DNA of 46,965 nt from Candidatus Rokuibacteriota bacterium (GCA_003221515.1 QHSI01000108.1:1-46965), one strand, 5' to 3'; shown: positions 8,212-16,924, counted from the stretch's first letter. Notes: generated by a model not told the origin, from the sequence alone. Translations and numbers: made by a program.

Positions 8212-9129
8212 TCATTGCAGGCGGATCCGGGGGTCCAGATAGGTGTAGAGGACGTCGACGACCAGGTTGACGAGCACGAACGTGGACGAGAGCAGGAAGA
8301 CTGCGGCTTGCACCACCGGGTAGTCGCGGTTGTAGATCGCCTGCACCGACAGGCGCCCGACCCCCGGCCAGGCGAAGATCGTCTCGGTGATCACCGAACC
8401 GCCCAGCAGTGTCCCCAGCTCGATCCCGACGATCGTCACGATCGGGATCGCCGCGTTCTTGAGCGCGTGCTTCCACACCACCGGAGGGTCGCTCACGCCC
8501 TTGGCGCGCGCGGTGCGGATGTAGTCCTGCCCCAGCACCTCCAGCATGCCCGAGCGCGTGAGGCGCGTGATGCGCGCGGTCGTGAAGAGCCCGAGGGTGA
8601 TCGCCGGCAGGATCAGGTGCTCCAGCGTGCCCCGCCCGGACGAGGGCAGGAGATTGAACTGCACCGAGAAGACGAGGATCAGCATGATCCCGAGCCAGAA
8701 GGTCGGCATCGACTGCCCGAGCAGCGCGACGACTGTCGAGACGTAGTCGAGCGCGCTGTTGGGCCGCACGGCCGAGACGATGCCCGCGGGGATCGCCAGG
8801 CAGAGCGCCACGACCAGCGCGGCGCCGGAGAGCTCGAAGGTCGCCGGCATACGTTCGATGACCAGGTCGAACGCGGGCTCGCCGTGGCGCACGGACTGCC
8901 CGAAGTTGCCGCGGAGCGCGCCGGCGAGGAAGCGACCGTACTGCACGATGAACGGATCGTTGAACCCCATCGCCTCGCGGAACTTCTGCACGTCCTCTGC
9001 CGAGGCGTCCGGCGGCAAGAGGATGAGCGCCGGATCGCCGGTGAGATAGAGGATGAAGAAGACGATGAAGGAGACGCCTAGCAGGACGAGCAGCGACTGG
9101 CCCAGCCGGCGCGCCAGGTAGATCCTCAT
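8212..9129 (-). CDS. ABC transporter permease, dipeptide/oligopeptide type (DppB/OppB-like)
   Basis: A 305-residue inner-membrane permease starting MRIYLARRLGQSLLVLLGVS. It has the DppB/OppB pattern: an N-terminal helix, a long periplasmic segment (FREAMGFNDPFIVQYGRFLAGALRGNFGQS), five further helices, and an EAA loop EVLGQDYIRTARAKGVSDPPVVWKHALKNA. It ends with the family tail VVDVLYTYLDPRIRLQ. The ATG overlaps the TGA stop of the rRNA methyltransferase gene (ATGA), which fixes the start and implies coupled translation. A longer frame to 9264 would run through that gene and is rejected. It works with the DppC-like subunit at 7182. Confidence 0.94.
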   Translation of the reverse strand: MRIYLARRLGQSLLVLLGVSFIVFFILYLTGDPALILLPPDASAEDVQKFREAMGFNDPFIVQYGRFLAGALRGNFGQSVRHGEPAFDLVIERMPATFELSGAALVVALCLAIPAGIVSAVRPNSALDYVSTVVALLGQSMPTFWLGIMLILVFSVQFNLLPSSGRGTLEHLILPAITLGLFTTARITRLTRSGMLEVLGQDYIRTARAKGVSDPPVVWKHALKNAAIPIVTIVGIELGTLLGGSVITETIFAWPGVGRLSVQAIYNRDYPVVQAAVFLLSSTFVLVNLVVDVLYTYLDPRIRLQ

Positions 9130-10496
9130 CGGGCCCGTCGCAGACGGGCCACCGCCTCGATGTGTGGCGTTTGCGGGAACATGTCGACGGGCTCGACCCA
9201 CTCGAGCTGATACCCCTGACGGACCAGGTCGCCGACGTCGCGCGCCAGCGTCGAGGGGTTGCACGAGACATACACGAGCCGCGCCGGCGCAAGGGTGGCC
9301 AGCGCGTGCAGGGCCTTGGGATGGAAGCCGGCGCGCGGCGGATCCGCGACGACGACGTCGGGCCGCACGCCGTCACGCATCAGCGTGGGCAGGACGTGGC
9401 GGACTTCGCCCGGTAGAAACGTACAGTTCTCGATCCCGTTCGCCCGCGCGTTCCGGACGGCGTCGACGATGGCCGCCGCGGAGACTTCGACGCCGTACAC
9501 CCAGCGGCTGCGGCGCGCGAGCAGAAGGCTGATCGCTCCGGTCCCGGAATAGAGATCCATCACCGTCTCGTGTCCGTCGAGCTCGCAGGCCGCCTCGACC
9601 ACCGCGAAGAGGCGCTCGGCCTGAACGGTGTTGGTCTGGAAGAACGAGTTCGCCGACACCTGGAACGTGAGCCCGCCGAGTGATTCGCGGATGTGATCAC
9701 GTCCGAGCAACAGATGCTCCTCGGTGCCCACCGCGACGGCCGCCTTCTTGGCGTTGACGTTCAGAACCACGCTTGCCACGGAGGGGACGCGCGTCCGCAG
9801 CCCTTCGGCGACGGGGGTCAGCGCCTCCACGTCTGGCGTGGCGGCCACGATGTTGACCATGGCTTCGGCGGTGCGTCGCCCTTCGCGCACGGTCGCGAAG
9901 CGCAGCAGTCCCTCGCCGGAATCCTGGTCGTAGACCGGCAGCCTCCGGGCGCCCGCTTGCACGCGCAGCTCGTCGAGCAGGCCGTTCATCGTCTCCGACT
10001 GCAGGAGGCATCGCTCGATGTCCAGGACCACGTCGTAGCGATCCGCCTGGTGGAGTCCGATCGCCGGTGTGTCACCGTTGCCGCGCACGATCGTGAACTC
10101 CATCTTGTTCCGGTAGCCATACACATCGGGCGCGGCGAGGATCGGCCGAAGCTCGAAGGGCCCGAGCCCGCCGATGCGCGTGAGACAGTCGCGCACTTGC
10201 TTTTCTTTGAACGCCAGTTGCGCGGGATAGGAGAGGTGCTGAAGCCGGCAGCCACCGCAGCGGCCGAAGTAGGGGCACGGGGCGTCGATCCGGTCCGGCG
10301 AGGGGCTCACGAACGACTCGATCACCGCGCGTCCGAAGCGGGAACGGGCCTCGACGACCTTCACCCGTACGCGGTCCCCTGACACCGCGCCGCGCACGAA
10401 GAGGACGTAGCCCTCGACCCGCCCGACGCCTTCACCGCCGAAGGCGAGGTCATCGATCGTCAATTCGAGCGACTCGCCGCGCCTCGGCTTTGCCAT
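9126..10496 (-). CDS. Class I SAM-dependent 23S rRNA (uracil-C5) methyltransferase, RlmD/RumA family
   Basis: A 456-residue enzyme. An N-terminal TRAM domain (residues about 1-60, DLAFGGEGVGRVEGYVLFV) is followed by an iron-sulfur cysteine cluster (Cys74, Cys80, Cys83, with a further Cys in DIERCLLQS) and a C-terminal Rossmann methyltransferase. The SAM motif is DLYSGTGAISLLLARR and the nucleophile motif is VSCNPSTLARD. Family members make 5-methyluridine in 23S rRNA (U1939 or U747) or in tRNA; the exact site cannot be told here. It is the first gene of a coupled group leading into the DppB/DppC permeases, an odd functional mixture. It starts 63 bases from the divergent lipoprotein gene. Confidence 0.92.
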   Translation of the reverse strand: MAKPRRGESLELTIDDLAFGGEGVGRVEGYVLFVRGAVSGDRVRVKVVEARSRFGRAVIESFVSPSPDRIDAPCPYFGRCGGCRLQHLSYPAQLAFKEKQVRDCLTRIGGLGPFELRPILAAPDVYGYRNKMEFTIVRGNGDTPAIGLHQADRYDVVLDIERCLLQSETMNGLLDELRVQAGARRLPVYDQDSGEGLLRFATVREGRRTAEAMVNIVAATPDVEALTPVAEGLRTRVPSVASVVLNVNAKKAAVAVGTEEHLLLGRDHIRESLGGLTFQVSANSFFQTNTVQAERLFAVVEAACELDGHETVMDLYSGTGAISLLLARRSRWVYGVEVSAAAIVDAVRNARANGIENCTFLPGEVRHVLPTLMRDGVRPDVVVADPPRAGFHPKALHALATLAPARLVYVSCNPSTLARDVGDLVRQGYQLEWVEPVDMFPQTPHIEAVARLRRAR

Positions 10497-10548
10497 AATT
10501 CACGCCACTATAGCAGGGTTTTCCGGCGACTCTCGCTGCCCGCGGATG

Positions 10549-10554
10549 TATGAT
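10549..10554 (+). promoter_or_regulatory. Predicted -10 box (TATGAT) of a possibly leaderless transcript
   Basis: TATGAT ends five bases before the ATG at 10560. A transcription start 6-7 bases after the box would fall at or next to that start codon, and no ribosome binding site is present. No convincing -35 is seen. rnpB supports the geometry: there TATACT lies seven bases before the mature RNA end. Confidence 0.5.
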
Positions 10555-10559
10555 ACGAA

Positions 10560-12740
10560 ATGATGGTACGCGCAGCAGCGCCGCGCTCCGTCGCGGACCT
10601 CCTGGTGAGCGCAGTCCCTGACCTCCGAGACCGGTTGCTGGAGCACCGCATCCGTCGGGCCTGGCCGGCCGTGGTTGGTGGCGACGCGGCGCGGCGCGCC
10701 CAGCCCCGCAGCTTCGTGGACGGCTGCCTCACCGTGGTCGTCGACAACTCACCGTGGCTCCACGAGCTCACGCTTCGAAGCGACGAGCTGACCCGCCGCC
10801 TGGCTGAGCGGTTCGGGGCGGTTCGCTCCCTCCGATTCGTCTCGGGCAAGGTCGAGGCCGAGCCGACGTCCGGCCGCGCGGGCGTTCGGCTGCCCGCGCC
10901 GCTCGACGCGCAGGCCCAGCGCGAGATCGACGCGGCGGCGGCCGTCATCCCCGATCCAGAAGCCGCGGCGGCCGCCCGACGCTTGATGACGAAGGCCTGG
11001 CGGCGGCTCCCGGCCATCCTCGTCGCCGCGGTGCTCGCGGGCTGCGCCTCCGGCGGCGCCGCGCGAGGCCCCATGGACGACGAGATGCCGCGGCTCGCGG
11101 CGCTCGGTCCCGACCCCCGCGCCGACGCTTACTACGCCTACACCCAGGCCCAGATGCATGTTCAAGCCGGTCGGTTCAAGGACGCGATCCCCTTCATGCA
11201 GAAGGCGCTGGAGCGCGATCCGAACTCGGCCGCTCTCTGGACCCAGTTCGCCCAGATCCTCATGCGTGTGGACAGCGTGGACGAGGCGGTGACGGCCGCG
11301 CGACGGGCCGTCGAGCTGGCGCCGGATCAGTCGGTCGCGCACCTGACGCTCGCCGAGCTCTTCCGCGTCAAGGGCAAGATCTCCGAGGCCGAGAGCGAGC
11401 TGGAGAAGGCGATCGCGCTCAACCCGACGGCGGAGGAGCCCTACCTGACGCTCGCGCGGATCCACGTCGAGCAGAAGGCGTTCGACCGCGCCCGGGCCGT
11501 GCTCCTGCGCCTGGCCGAGAAGCAGCCGCGTCTCGCGCAGGCGCAGTTCCTCCTGGGCCGCCTGGCGATCGAGACTGAGTCCTGGGACGAGGCGATCGGC
11601 CGCCTCACCAGCGCGGTCGACCTCGATCCCGATCACGACGCCGCCTGGCAGGCGCTCGGCCACGTCTACGAGCGGCGCAACAAGGGCGACGAGGCGGTCG
11701 AGACCTATCGGCGGGCCGCCAAGGCGAATCCCGACAACCCGGCGCATGCGGAGCGGCTCGGCGATCTGCTGATCCGCCTCGGCCGACTGCCGGAAGCTCA
11801 GACCGAGATCGAGGCGCTGGCCGAGACCACGCCGCGCGACCCGCGCGTGTGGATGAAGCTTGGATTCGTGTACTACGAGCAGAAGATGTGGGATCGCGCC
11901 AGCGACGCGTTCCACCGCGTCGTGATGCTGGAGCCGTCAAACCTGCGCGCCCGCTACTTCCTGGCGACCAGCTACATGGACGGCGGCCGCGACGCGGAGG
12001 CGAAGTCGGAGCTCGAGCGGATCCTGCGCGCGGACCCCCGGTCCATCGACGCGCGCGTCCAGCTCGGGTTCCTCTACGGACGCGCCAAGCGCTTCGACGA
12101 GGCGATCGCCATCCTGCGCGACGCCGTCAACATGGAGCCCAAGCGGCCCGAGCTGTTCCTCTACCTCGGGACCGCGTACTACCGCGCCAAGCAGTACGAT
12201 CGGTCAGTCGAGACGCTCCAGGAGGGCCTCACCCTCGACGACAAGCAGAAGGACCTCCACTTCCAGCTGGGCGTGGTTTACGAGAAGCAATCCCGCTTCG
12301 ATGACGCGGTCGGCGCTTTCCGGCGCGTGATCTCAATCGATCCCAAGCACGCCGAGGCCTACAACTACGTCGGCTACATGTACGCCGAGCGCGGTCAGAA
12401 CCTGGAGGAAGCGATCCAGCTGATCCGCAAGGCCCTCGACCTCGAGCCCGACAACGGCTACTTCATCGACAGCCTCGGCTGGGCGTACTACCAGCAGGGG
12501 AAGTACCCCGAGGCTCTGAGCGAGCTCAAGCGGGCCGTCGCGCGCACCAAAGAGCCGGATCCCGTGATCTACGAGCACCTGGGTGACGCGTTCGTGAAGA
12601 ACGGGCTCGACGACGATGCGCTCGCCGCGTGGGAGAAGGCTCTGCAGCTCGATCCGGCCGCCGACGGGGTCAAAAAGAAGGTGGACGACCTCAAGGACCG
12701 CCAGCGCCGGGTCAAGGGTGGCCCCAAAGCCTCGCAGTAG
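10560..12740 (+). CDS. DUF721 (DciA-like) domain joined in frame to a TPR-repeat lipoprotein
   Basis: One open frame of 726 codons carries two unlike parts. Residues about 10-140 are a DUF721/DciA-like domain (RRAWPAVVGGDAARRA, VVDNSPWLHELTLRS); in many bacteria DciA helps load the replicative helicase. At residue 143 (ATG at 10986) begins a classic lipoprotein signal: MTKAWRR, a hydrophobic stretch and the lipobox LAGC. About fourteen TPR units then run to the end, including AYNYVGYMYAERG and SLGWAYYQQGKYPEAL. A cytoplasmic domain ahead of an export signal makes little sense as one protein. A lost stop codon, or two overlapping products with initiation at 10986, is more likely. The TPR lipoprotein (584 residues) precedes a LolB-like gene, suggesting an outer-membrane role. 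Confidence 0.85.
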   Translation: MMVRAAAPRSVADLLVSAVPDLRDRLLEHRIRRAWPAVVGGDAARRAQPRSFVDGCLTVVVDNSPWLHELTLRSDELTRRLAERFGAVRSLRFVSGKVEAEPTSGRAGVRLPAPLDAQAQREIDAAAAVIPDPEAAAAARRLMTKAWRRLPAILVAAVLAGCASGGAARGPMDDEMPRLAALGPDPRADAYYAYTQAQMHVQAGRFKDAIPFMQKALERDPNSAALWTQFAQILMRVDSVDEAVTAARRAVELAPDQSVAHLTLAELFRVKGKISEAESELEKAIALNPTAEEPYLTLARIHVEQKAFDRARAVLLRLAEKQPRLAQAQFLLGRLAIETESWDEAIGRLTSAVDLDPDHDAAWQALGHVYERRNKGDEAVETYRRAAKANPDNPAHAERLGDLLIRLGRLPEAQTEIEALAETTPRDPRVWMKLGFVYYEQKMWDRASDAFHRVVMLEPSNLRARYFLATSYMDGGRDAEAKSELERILRADPRSIDARVQLGFLYGRAKRFDEAIAILRDAVNMEPKRPELFLYLGTAYYRAKQYDRSVETLQEGLTLDDKQKDLHFQLGVVYEKQSRFDDAVGAFRRVISIDPKHAEAYNYVGYMYAERGQNLEEAIQLIRKALDLEPDNGYFIDSLGWAYYQQGKYPEALSELKRAVARTKEPDPVIYEHLGDAFVKNGLDDDALAAWEKALQLDPAADGVKKKVDDLKDRQRRVKGGPKASQ

Positions 12741-13479
12741 CTCCCGCATTGCTCTGGTGCTGCTTCTGGTCGCGGGCTGTGCGACCGTGCCGTCGCGGGA
12801 GCCCATCGGAGAGGACGCCCAGCGCGCGCTGACCCGGTTGGCCGAACGCTCCAGCGAGTTCACCGACCTCCGCACCCTGGCGGACATAGATCTAAAGCAG
12901 GGTGAGGAACGTCAACACCTCCGCGGCGTCCTCCTCGTGAAGGCCCCCGCCTCCGTCCGCTTCGAGGCGCTCTCGCCGCTCGGTCAGCCGTTGCTGCTCG
13001 TGACGGTTCACGACGGCCGCCTGACCGCGTACGACGCCGGGAAGAACGAGGCGTCGACCGGCCCGGCCAACGCCGAGACGATCGCGAAGGCGCTCGGGCT
13101 TCCGCTCGAGCCCGGCGATCTCGTCGCGGTCCTCGCCGGCCGGGCGGTGCCTCCCAACGACTTGCGGCGCGCCGAGCTGGTACCGGCCGACAACGCCGGG
13201 CCGTCACTGCGCCTCGTGGGAGCCCGCGCCCGGGAGCGCGTGTGGCTGGACCTCGAGACCGGCTCGGTCCGGCAGCTCGAGATCTCCGGGAAGTTCGACG
13301 TTCTGATCAAGTACCGGCGCGCAGCGACCGGCGCACTCGCCGGGTTCGACCTAGACGCGGCACGGTCGTACGTCACCGGGTCGATCGCCTACCAGAACCC
13401 CGTCGAGAACGGGGGAATCGACCAGGAGCGATTCGAGCTGACGATCCCGAAAGGGGCGAAAATACAGACCATCCGTTGA
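12718..13479 (+). CDS. LolB-like outer-membrane lipoprotein (DUF4292 type)
   Basis: A 253-residue lipoprotein starting at a GTG that overlaps the end of the TPR gene by 23 bases. The signal is VAPKPRSSSRIALVLLLVAGC with lipobox LVAGC. The body is a beta-rich, LolB/LppX-like fold (LADIDLKQGEERQHLRGVLL, FEALSPLGQPLLLVTV), consistent with a lipid- or lipoprotein-binding factor at the outer membrane. Its place directly before ispE matches lolB in Proteobacteria, which supports a role in lipoprotein localisation; sequence similarity alone would not prove it. An earlier in-frame start at 12616 lies wholly inside the TPR gene and is less likely. The gene ends 15 bases before ispE. Confidence 0.82.
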   Translation: MAPKPRSSSRIALVLLLVAGCATVPSREPIGEDAQRALTRLAERSSEFTDLRTLADIDLKQGEERQHLRGVLLVKAPASVRFEALSPLGQPLLLVTVHDGRLTAYDAGKNEASTGPANAETIAKALGLPLEPGDLVAVLAGRAVPPNDLRRAELVPADNAGPSLRLVGARARERVWLDLETGSVRQLEISGKFDVLIKYRRAATGALAGFDLDAARSYVTGSIAYQNPVENGGIDQERFELTIPKGAKIQTIR

Positions 13480-13494
13480 AAGGCCCTCGGCCGC

Positions 13495-14403
13495 GTGCTA
13501 TCGTGCGATGTCTTGTCGAAGCAGTCGGGGAGGCCGCGTCGCCTTGAGCTCAACGCAGCGGCGAAGGTCAATCTTGCGTTGGAGGTTCTCGGGCGGCGGG
13601 ACGATGGCTACCACGAAATCGCCACCGTCATGCAGACCGTGGATCTCTCGGATCGGCTGGTGCTCGAGGATGCCGACGTCGTCGAGCTCCGAACCACCGC
13701 TCCCGATGTTCCGACCGACGGAACGAACCTGGCGCTCAGAGCGGCGCTCGCGTTGCGGGACGTGGCCGGGTCGAGCCGCGGGGTGCGGATCACGCTCGAG
13801 AAGCGGATCCCGGTCGCGGCCGGGCTCGGCGGCGGCTCGACGGACGCCGCGGCGGTGCTGGTCGGGCTGAGTCGGTTGTGGGGCCTTCGGTGGCCGATGG
13901 CGCGGCTCGCGGAGGTCGGCGTCACCCTGGGGATGGACGTGCCGTTCTTCCTGCACGGGGGCGCCGCGCTGGGCACGGGACGAGGCGAGCGCCTGGAGGC
14001 ATTGGCCGGCTGCGCGCTCGGGCTCGTGCTGGTGAACCCGGGAGTGGGCGCGAGCACCGCGGAGATCTACGGCGGCGTCGTGCCCGCGATGTATTCTGAC
14101 GGCGGCCGGGCGCGGCGGATGGCGGCGGCGCTCAGGAGCCGGCAGCCCGGGCGGGTGGCCGCGAATCTGGGCAACACGCTCGAGCGCGTCGCGGCGCCGC
14201 GACACCGTGAAGTGGAGCAGATGGAGGCGGCGCTGCTGGCGGCGGGCGCGCTGGGCGCGTCGATGTCGGGCAGCGGGCTCACGGTGGTGGGCGTGGCGCG
14301 CTCCTACGATCACGCGCGGCAGATTCGGGCGCGCGTGACGCGCGCGCGTTGGGGGTGCTGGGCGGTCCGGGCCTTGCGCGGGCCGGCGATACGGGTGCGA
14401 TAG
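13495..14403 (+). CDS. ispE: 4-diphosphocytidyl-2-C-methyl-D-erythritol kinase (IspE)
   Basis: This GHMP-family kinase phosphorylates the 2-hydroxyl of CDP-methylerythritol in the MEP isoprenoid pathway. The open frame gives 302 residues from a GTG at 13495; a TTG at 13513 is an alternative. Family motifs are AAAKVNLALEVLGRRDDGYHE (motif 1), the ATP-binding glycine-rich loop PVAAGLGGGSTDAAAVL, and ASMSGSGLTVVG near the C terminus (motif 3). It sits between the LolB-like gene and tRNA-Gln/prs, the order known from Proteobacteria. It implies that the organism makes isoprenoids by the non-mevalonate route. Confidence 0.95.
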   Translation: MLSCDVLSKQSGRPRRLELNAAAKVNLALEVLGRRDDGYHEIATVMQTVDLSDRLVLEDADVVELRTTAPDVPTDGTNLALRAALALRDVAGSSRGVRITLEKRIPVAAGLGGGSTDAAAVLVGLSRLWGLRWPMARLAEVGVTLGMDVPFFLHGGAALGTGRGERLEALAGCALGLVLVNPGVGASTAEIYGGVVPAMYSDGGRARRMAAALRSRQPGRVAANLGNTLERVAAPRHREVEQMEAALLAAGALGASMSGSGLTVVGVARSYDHARQIRARVTRARWGCWAVRALRGPAIRVR

Positions 14404-14451
14404 CAGCAACGGTGGCGCACACGGGGGATCCGGAGGTGAGCTTGAACACGA

Positions 14452-14527
14452 TGGGGCGTGGCCAAGTGGCTAAGGCGCGGGACTTTGGATCCCGTATTCG
14501 GAGGTTCGAATCCTCCCGCCCCAACCA
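14452..14527 (+). tRNA. tRNA-Gln (anticodon TTG), CCA encoded
   Basis: A complete cloverleaf can be drawn. The acceptor stem TGGGGCG pairs with CGCCCCA, the D arm follows, the anticodon stem has the loop CTTTGGA (anticodon TTG), and the T arm contains GGTTCGAATCC. A discriminator A and a genome-encoded CCA end the gene. It stands between ispE and prs, as in several Proteobacteria. Confidence 0.96.
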
Positions 14528-14545
14528 GCCTTGAACGAGGCGCAG

Positions 14546-15484
14546 ATGGCTTACGAGCTGAAGCTGTTCTCGGGCAACGCGAATCGCGCTCTCGCTGAAG
14601 AGATCGCGCAGTACCTGCGTGTGCCCGTGTCCGACGCGGAAGTCACGCGCTTCTCGGACGGCGAGATCTACGTGCAGGTCAACGAGAACGTGCGCGGCGC
14701 CGACGTGTTCCTGGTTCAGCCGACGTGCCCGCCGGTGAACGACACGCTGATGGAGCTCCTGATCATGGTCGACGCGATGCGGCGCGCGTCGGCGCGCCGC
14801 ATCACGGCCGTGCTCCCCTACTACGGCTACGCGCGCCAGGACCGCAAGGTGCAGCCGCGGGTCCCGATCTCGGCCAAGCTCGTGGCCGACCTGCTGGAGG
14901 CGGCGGGCATCGACCGCTTGCTGGCGCTCGATCTGCATGCCGGCCAGATCCAGGGGTTTTTCAGCGTCCCGGTCGATCACCTGTTCGCGGCGCCAGTCAT
15001 CATCGACTACCTGGGCAAGAAGGATCTCCGCGATCCGGTCATCGTCTCGCCCGACGCGGGCGGCGTGGAGCGGGCGCGCGCGATCGCCAAGCGACTGAAC
15101 GCCAGCCTGGCCATCATCGACAAGCGACGCGAGGGCCCGGGTTCGGCGATGGCGATGCACCTGATCGGTGACGTGCGGGGCAAGGACGCCGTCGTCATCG
15201 ACGACATGATCGACACCGCCGGCACCCTGATCCAGGCCGTGACCGCGCTCGAGCGCGAGGGCGCGCGTCGGATCCTCGCCTGCGGCGTCCACGCCGTGCT
15301 GTCGGGCCCGGCGGTGGAGCGGATCGGCACGTCGCCGCTCGAGGAGATCGTGGTGACCAACTCGGTGCCGGTCTCCCGCGAGAAGCGCGCCGCGCGGGTC
15401 ACCGTGCTGAGCGTGGCGCCCCTGCTAGGCGAGGCGATCCGCCGTATTCACGACGAAGAATCGGTTTCGACGCTGTTCGTGTGA
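14546..15484 (+). CDS. prs: Ribose-phosphate pyrophosphokinase (PRPP synthetase)
   Basis: A 312-residue enzyme making 5-phosphoribosyl-1-pyrophosphate from ribose-5-phosphate and ATP, the precursor for nucleotides, histidine and tryptophan. The ATG at 14546 ([20 protein letters not shown]) is preceded by GAGG; an upstream TTG at 14531 would add five residues. The ATP-site and flexible-loop regions [20 protein letters not shown], the RPPK signature around [11 protein letters not shown], and the PRPP-binding loop [12 protein letters not shown] are intact. Length is exactly that of bacterial class I enzymes. It is followed by rplY and pth. Confidence 0.97.
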   Translation: MAYELKLFSGNANRALAEEIAQYLRVPVSDAEVTRFSDGEIYVQVNENVRGADVFLVQPTCPPVNDTLMELLIMVDAMRRASARRITAVLPYYGYARQDRKVQPRVPISAKLVADLLEAAGIDRLLALDLHAGQIQGFFSVPVDHLFAAPVIIDYLGKKDLRDPVIVSPDAGGVERARAIAKRLNASLAIIDKRREGPGSAMAMHLIGDVRGKDAVVIDDMIDTAGTLIQAVTALEREGARRILACGVHAVLSGPAVERIGTSPLEEIVVTNSVPVSREKRAARVTVLSVAPLLGEAIRRIHDEESVSTLFV

Positions 15485-15511
15485 GTCGAGCGCGTCTGGA
15501 GGGAGCTGACG

Positions 15512-16231
15512 ATGGCGACGGCAGAGCTGACGATCAAGCGGCGCGAGGGCACGGGCAAGGAAATCGCCAAGCGGCTGCGCCGCGCGGGCGCCGTGCCGGC
15601 GATCCTCTACGGCGGGACGAAAACCGAGACGGTCTCGCTGGATCCGAAGGCGGTCCTCCGGATGATCCACGGTCACGAGGGGACGACCCAGCTGCTCACC
15701 CTCAAGTTCGAGGGTGAAACCGGCAACGGCGCCAGGCTCGCGATCATCCGTGAGCTGCAGTTCGATCCGGTCAGCGATGCGCTGCTCCACGTGGACCTGC
15801 AGGAAGTCTCCGCCGACCGCGCGATCACGGTGCGCGTGGCGGTGCGTCCGGTTGGCGAGGCGGCGGGCGTGCGCGACCAGAAGGGCATCTTGAACCTCGT
15901 GCTCCACGAGCTCGAGGTGTCGTGTCTGCCGACCGCGATCCCGCAGCGGATCGACGCCGACGTCAGCGCGCTCATGATCGGCAACGTCCTGACCGTGCGC
16001 GAGCTCGTCGCACCCGCGGGCGTGAGGATCCTGAACGACCCGGGCCAGGCGGTCGCGACGGTTGCCCCGCCGATGGCCGAGGAAGCGCCGGTGGTCGCCG
16101 CGACTGCGACGACGGCGGTCGCCGAGCCGGAGGTGCTCACCGAGCGGAAGCCGAAGGAAGGCGAGGAAGCCCCGGCGGCCGACGACAAGCGGCCGAAGCG
16201 ACCCGAGAGAGCCGAGAAGACGGAGAAGTAG
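15512..16231 (+). CDS. rplY: 50S ribosomal protein bL25, long CTC form
   Basis: A 239-residue bL25/general stress protein CTC. The N-terminal 5S-rRNA-binding domain (residues about 1-95, starting MATAELTIKRREGTGKEIAK with AVPAILYGG) is followed by the CTC beta domain. The tail, residues about 185-239, is long and low in complexity, with alternating acidic and basic runs (LTERKPKEGEEAPAADDKRP). Such tails are common in CTC forms and vary between lineages. GGAGG precedes the ATG. It lies between prs and pth, the conserved order. Confidence 0.95.
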   Translation: MATAELTIKRREGTGKEIAKRLRRAGAVPAILYGGTKTETVSLDPKAVLRMIHGHEGTTQLLTLKFEGETGNGARLAIIRELQFDPVSDALLHVDLQEVSADRAITVRVAVRPVGEAAGVRDQKGILNLVLHELEVSCLPTAIPQRIDADVSALMIGNVLTVRELVAPAGVRILNDPGQAVATVAPPMAEEAPVVAATATTAVAEPEVLTERKPKEGEEAPAADDKRPKRPERAEKTEK

Positions 16232-16246
16232 CCGAGCGGAAAACGC

Positions 16247-16777
16247 GTGGCCGGCCGCCAGGTAGTCGTCGGGCTTGGGAACCCCGGGCCCGAGTATCGG
16301 GATACCCGGCACAACGTCGGCCAGCGCGTCCTCGACTCCCTCGCCCGCACGCTCGGCAAGCCCTGGCGGCGTGACGGCGCCGCAGTGCTGGCGCGGGGCC
16401 AGTGGCGAGGTGAGCCGCTGTGTCTCATCAAGCCGCAGGCGTTCATGAACGCCTGCGGTCCGGTCGTCGCCAAGGCGCTCCGCCGGGTGGAGGCGGGGCC
16501 CGCCGAGCTGATCCTCGTCTACGACGACATCGACCTGCCGTTGGGGACCGTGCGCATCCGGATGAAGGGCAGCCACGGGGGCCACAACGGCGTGCGCTCC
16601 GTCATCGAAGCGCTCGGCACCCAGGAGATCCGCCGCGTCAAAGTAGGGGTCGGGCGTCCCGACAGCAAGGACGACGTCCCCGACCACGTGCTCGCGCCAT
16701 TCGAGCGCGACGAGCTTCCGGCAGTGGACGCCGCCGTCGCAGAAGCCGCGGAGCGCGTCCTCAGCCTCGTTGCGTAG
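16247..16777 (+). CDS. pth: Peptidyl-tRNA hydrolase
   Basis: A 176-residue enzyme that frees tRNA from dropped peptidyl-tRNA. It starts with GTG (VAGRQVVVGLGNPGPEYRDT). The catalytic region has Asn in GLGNPG, His in RHNVGQ, the Asp in YDDIDLPLG and the loop KGSHGGHNGVRSVIEALG, all as in the family. It closes the ispE-tRNA-prs-rplY-pth group. Two hairpins with a shared core follow in the gap before the convergent antiporter gene. Confidence 0.95.
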   Translation: MAGRQVVVGLGNPGPEYRDTRHNVGQRVLDSLARTLGKPWRRDGAAVLARGQWRGEPLCLIKPQAFMNACGPVVAKALRRVEAGPAELILVYDDIDLPLGTVRIRMKGSHGGHNGVRSVIEALGTQEIRRVKVGVGRPDSKDDVPDHVLAPFERDELPAVDAAVAEAAERVLSLVA

Positions 16778-16815
16778 CCAAGACGTTCGATTGTTGTTGA
16801 GCCACGGGGGCATGG

Positions 16816-16834
16816 GTGGCCCGTCGAGGCCCAC
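16816..16834. terminator. Hairpin 1 downstream of pth
   Basis: GTGGCC and GGCCCAC pair around a short loop. The core GGCCCGTCGAGGCCC (16818-16832) recurs exactly at 16907-16921. There is no T-run, so intrinsic termination is uncertain; it may act on either strand between convergent genes. Confidence 0.45.
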
Positions 16835-16901
16835 GGGACGCCGAGCAACATCGAGGAGCGCCACGGCTACCCGCCGGGGCGCTTCCGAGCGTTGGGGGGC
16901 T

Positions 16902-16923
16902 TGGGGGGCCCGTCGAGGCCCCC
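16902..16923. terminator. Hairpin 2 downstream of the NhaD-like gene
   Basis: TGGGGGGCC and GGCCCCCA pair around CGTCGA, giving a stable stem two bases before the antiporter stop codon. It shares a 15-base core with hairpin 1. On the + strand it is followed by AAAA, not T's, so a terminator role for pth is unproven. Confidence 0.5.
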
Positions 16924-16924
16924 A

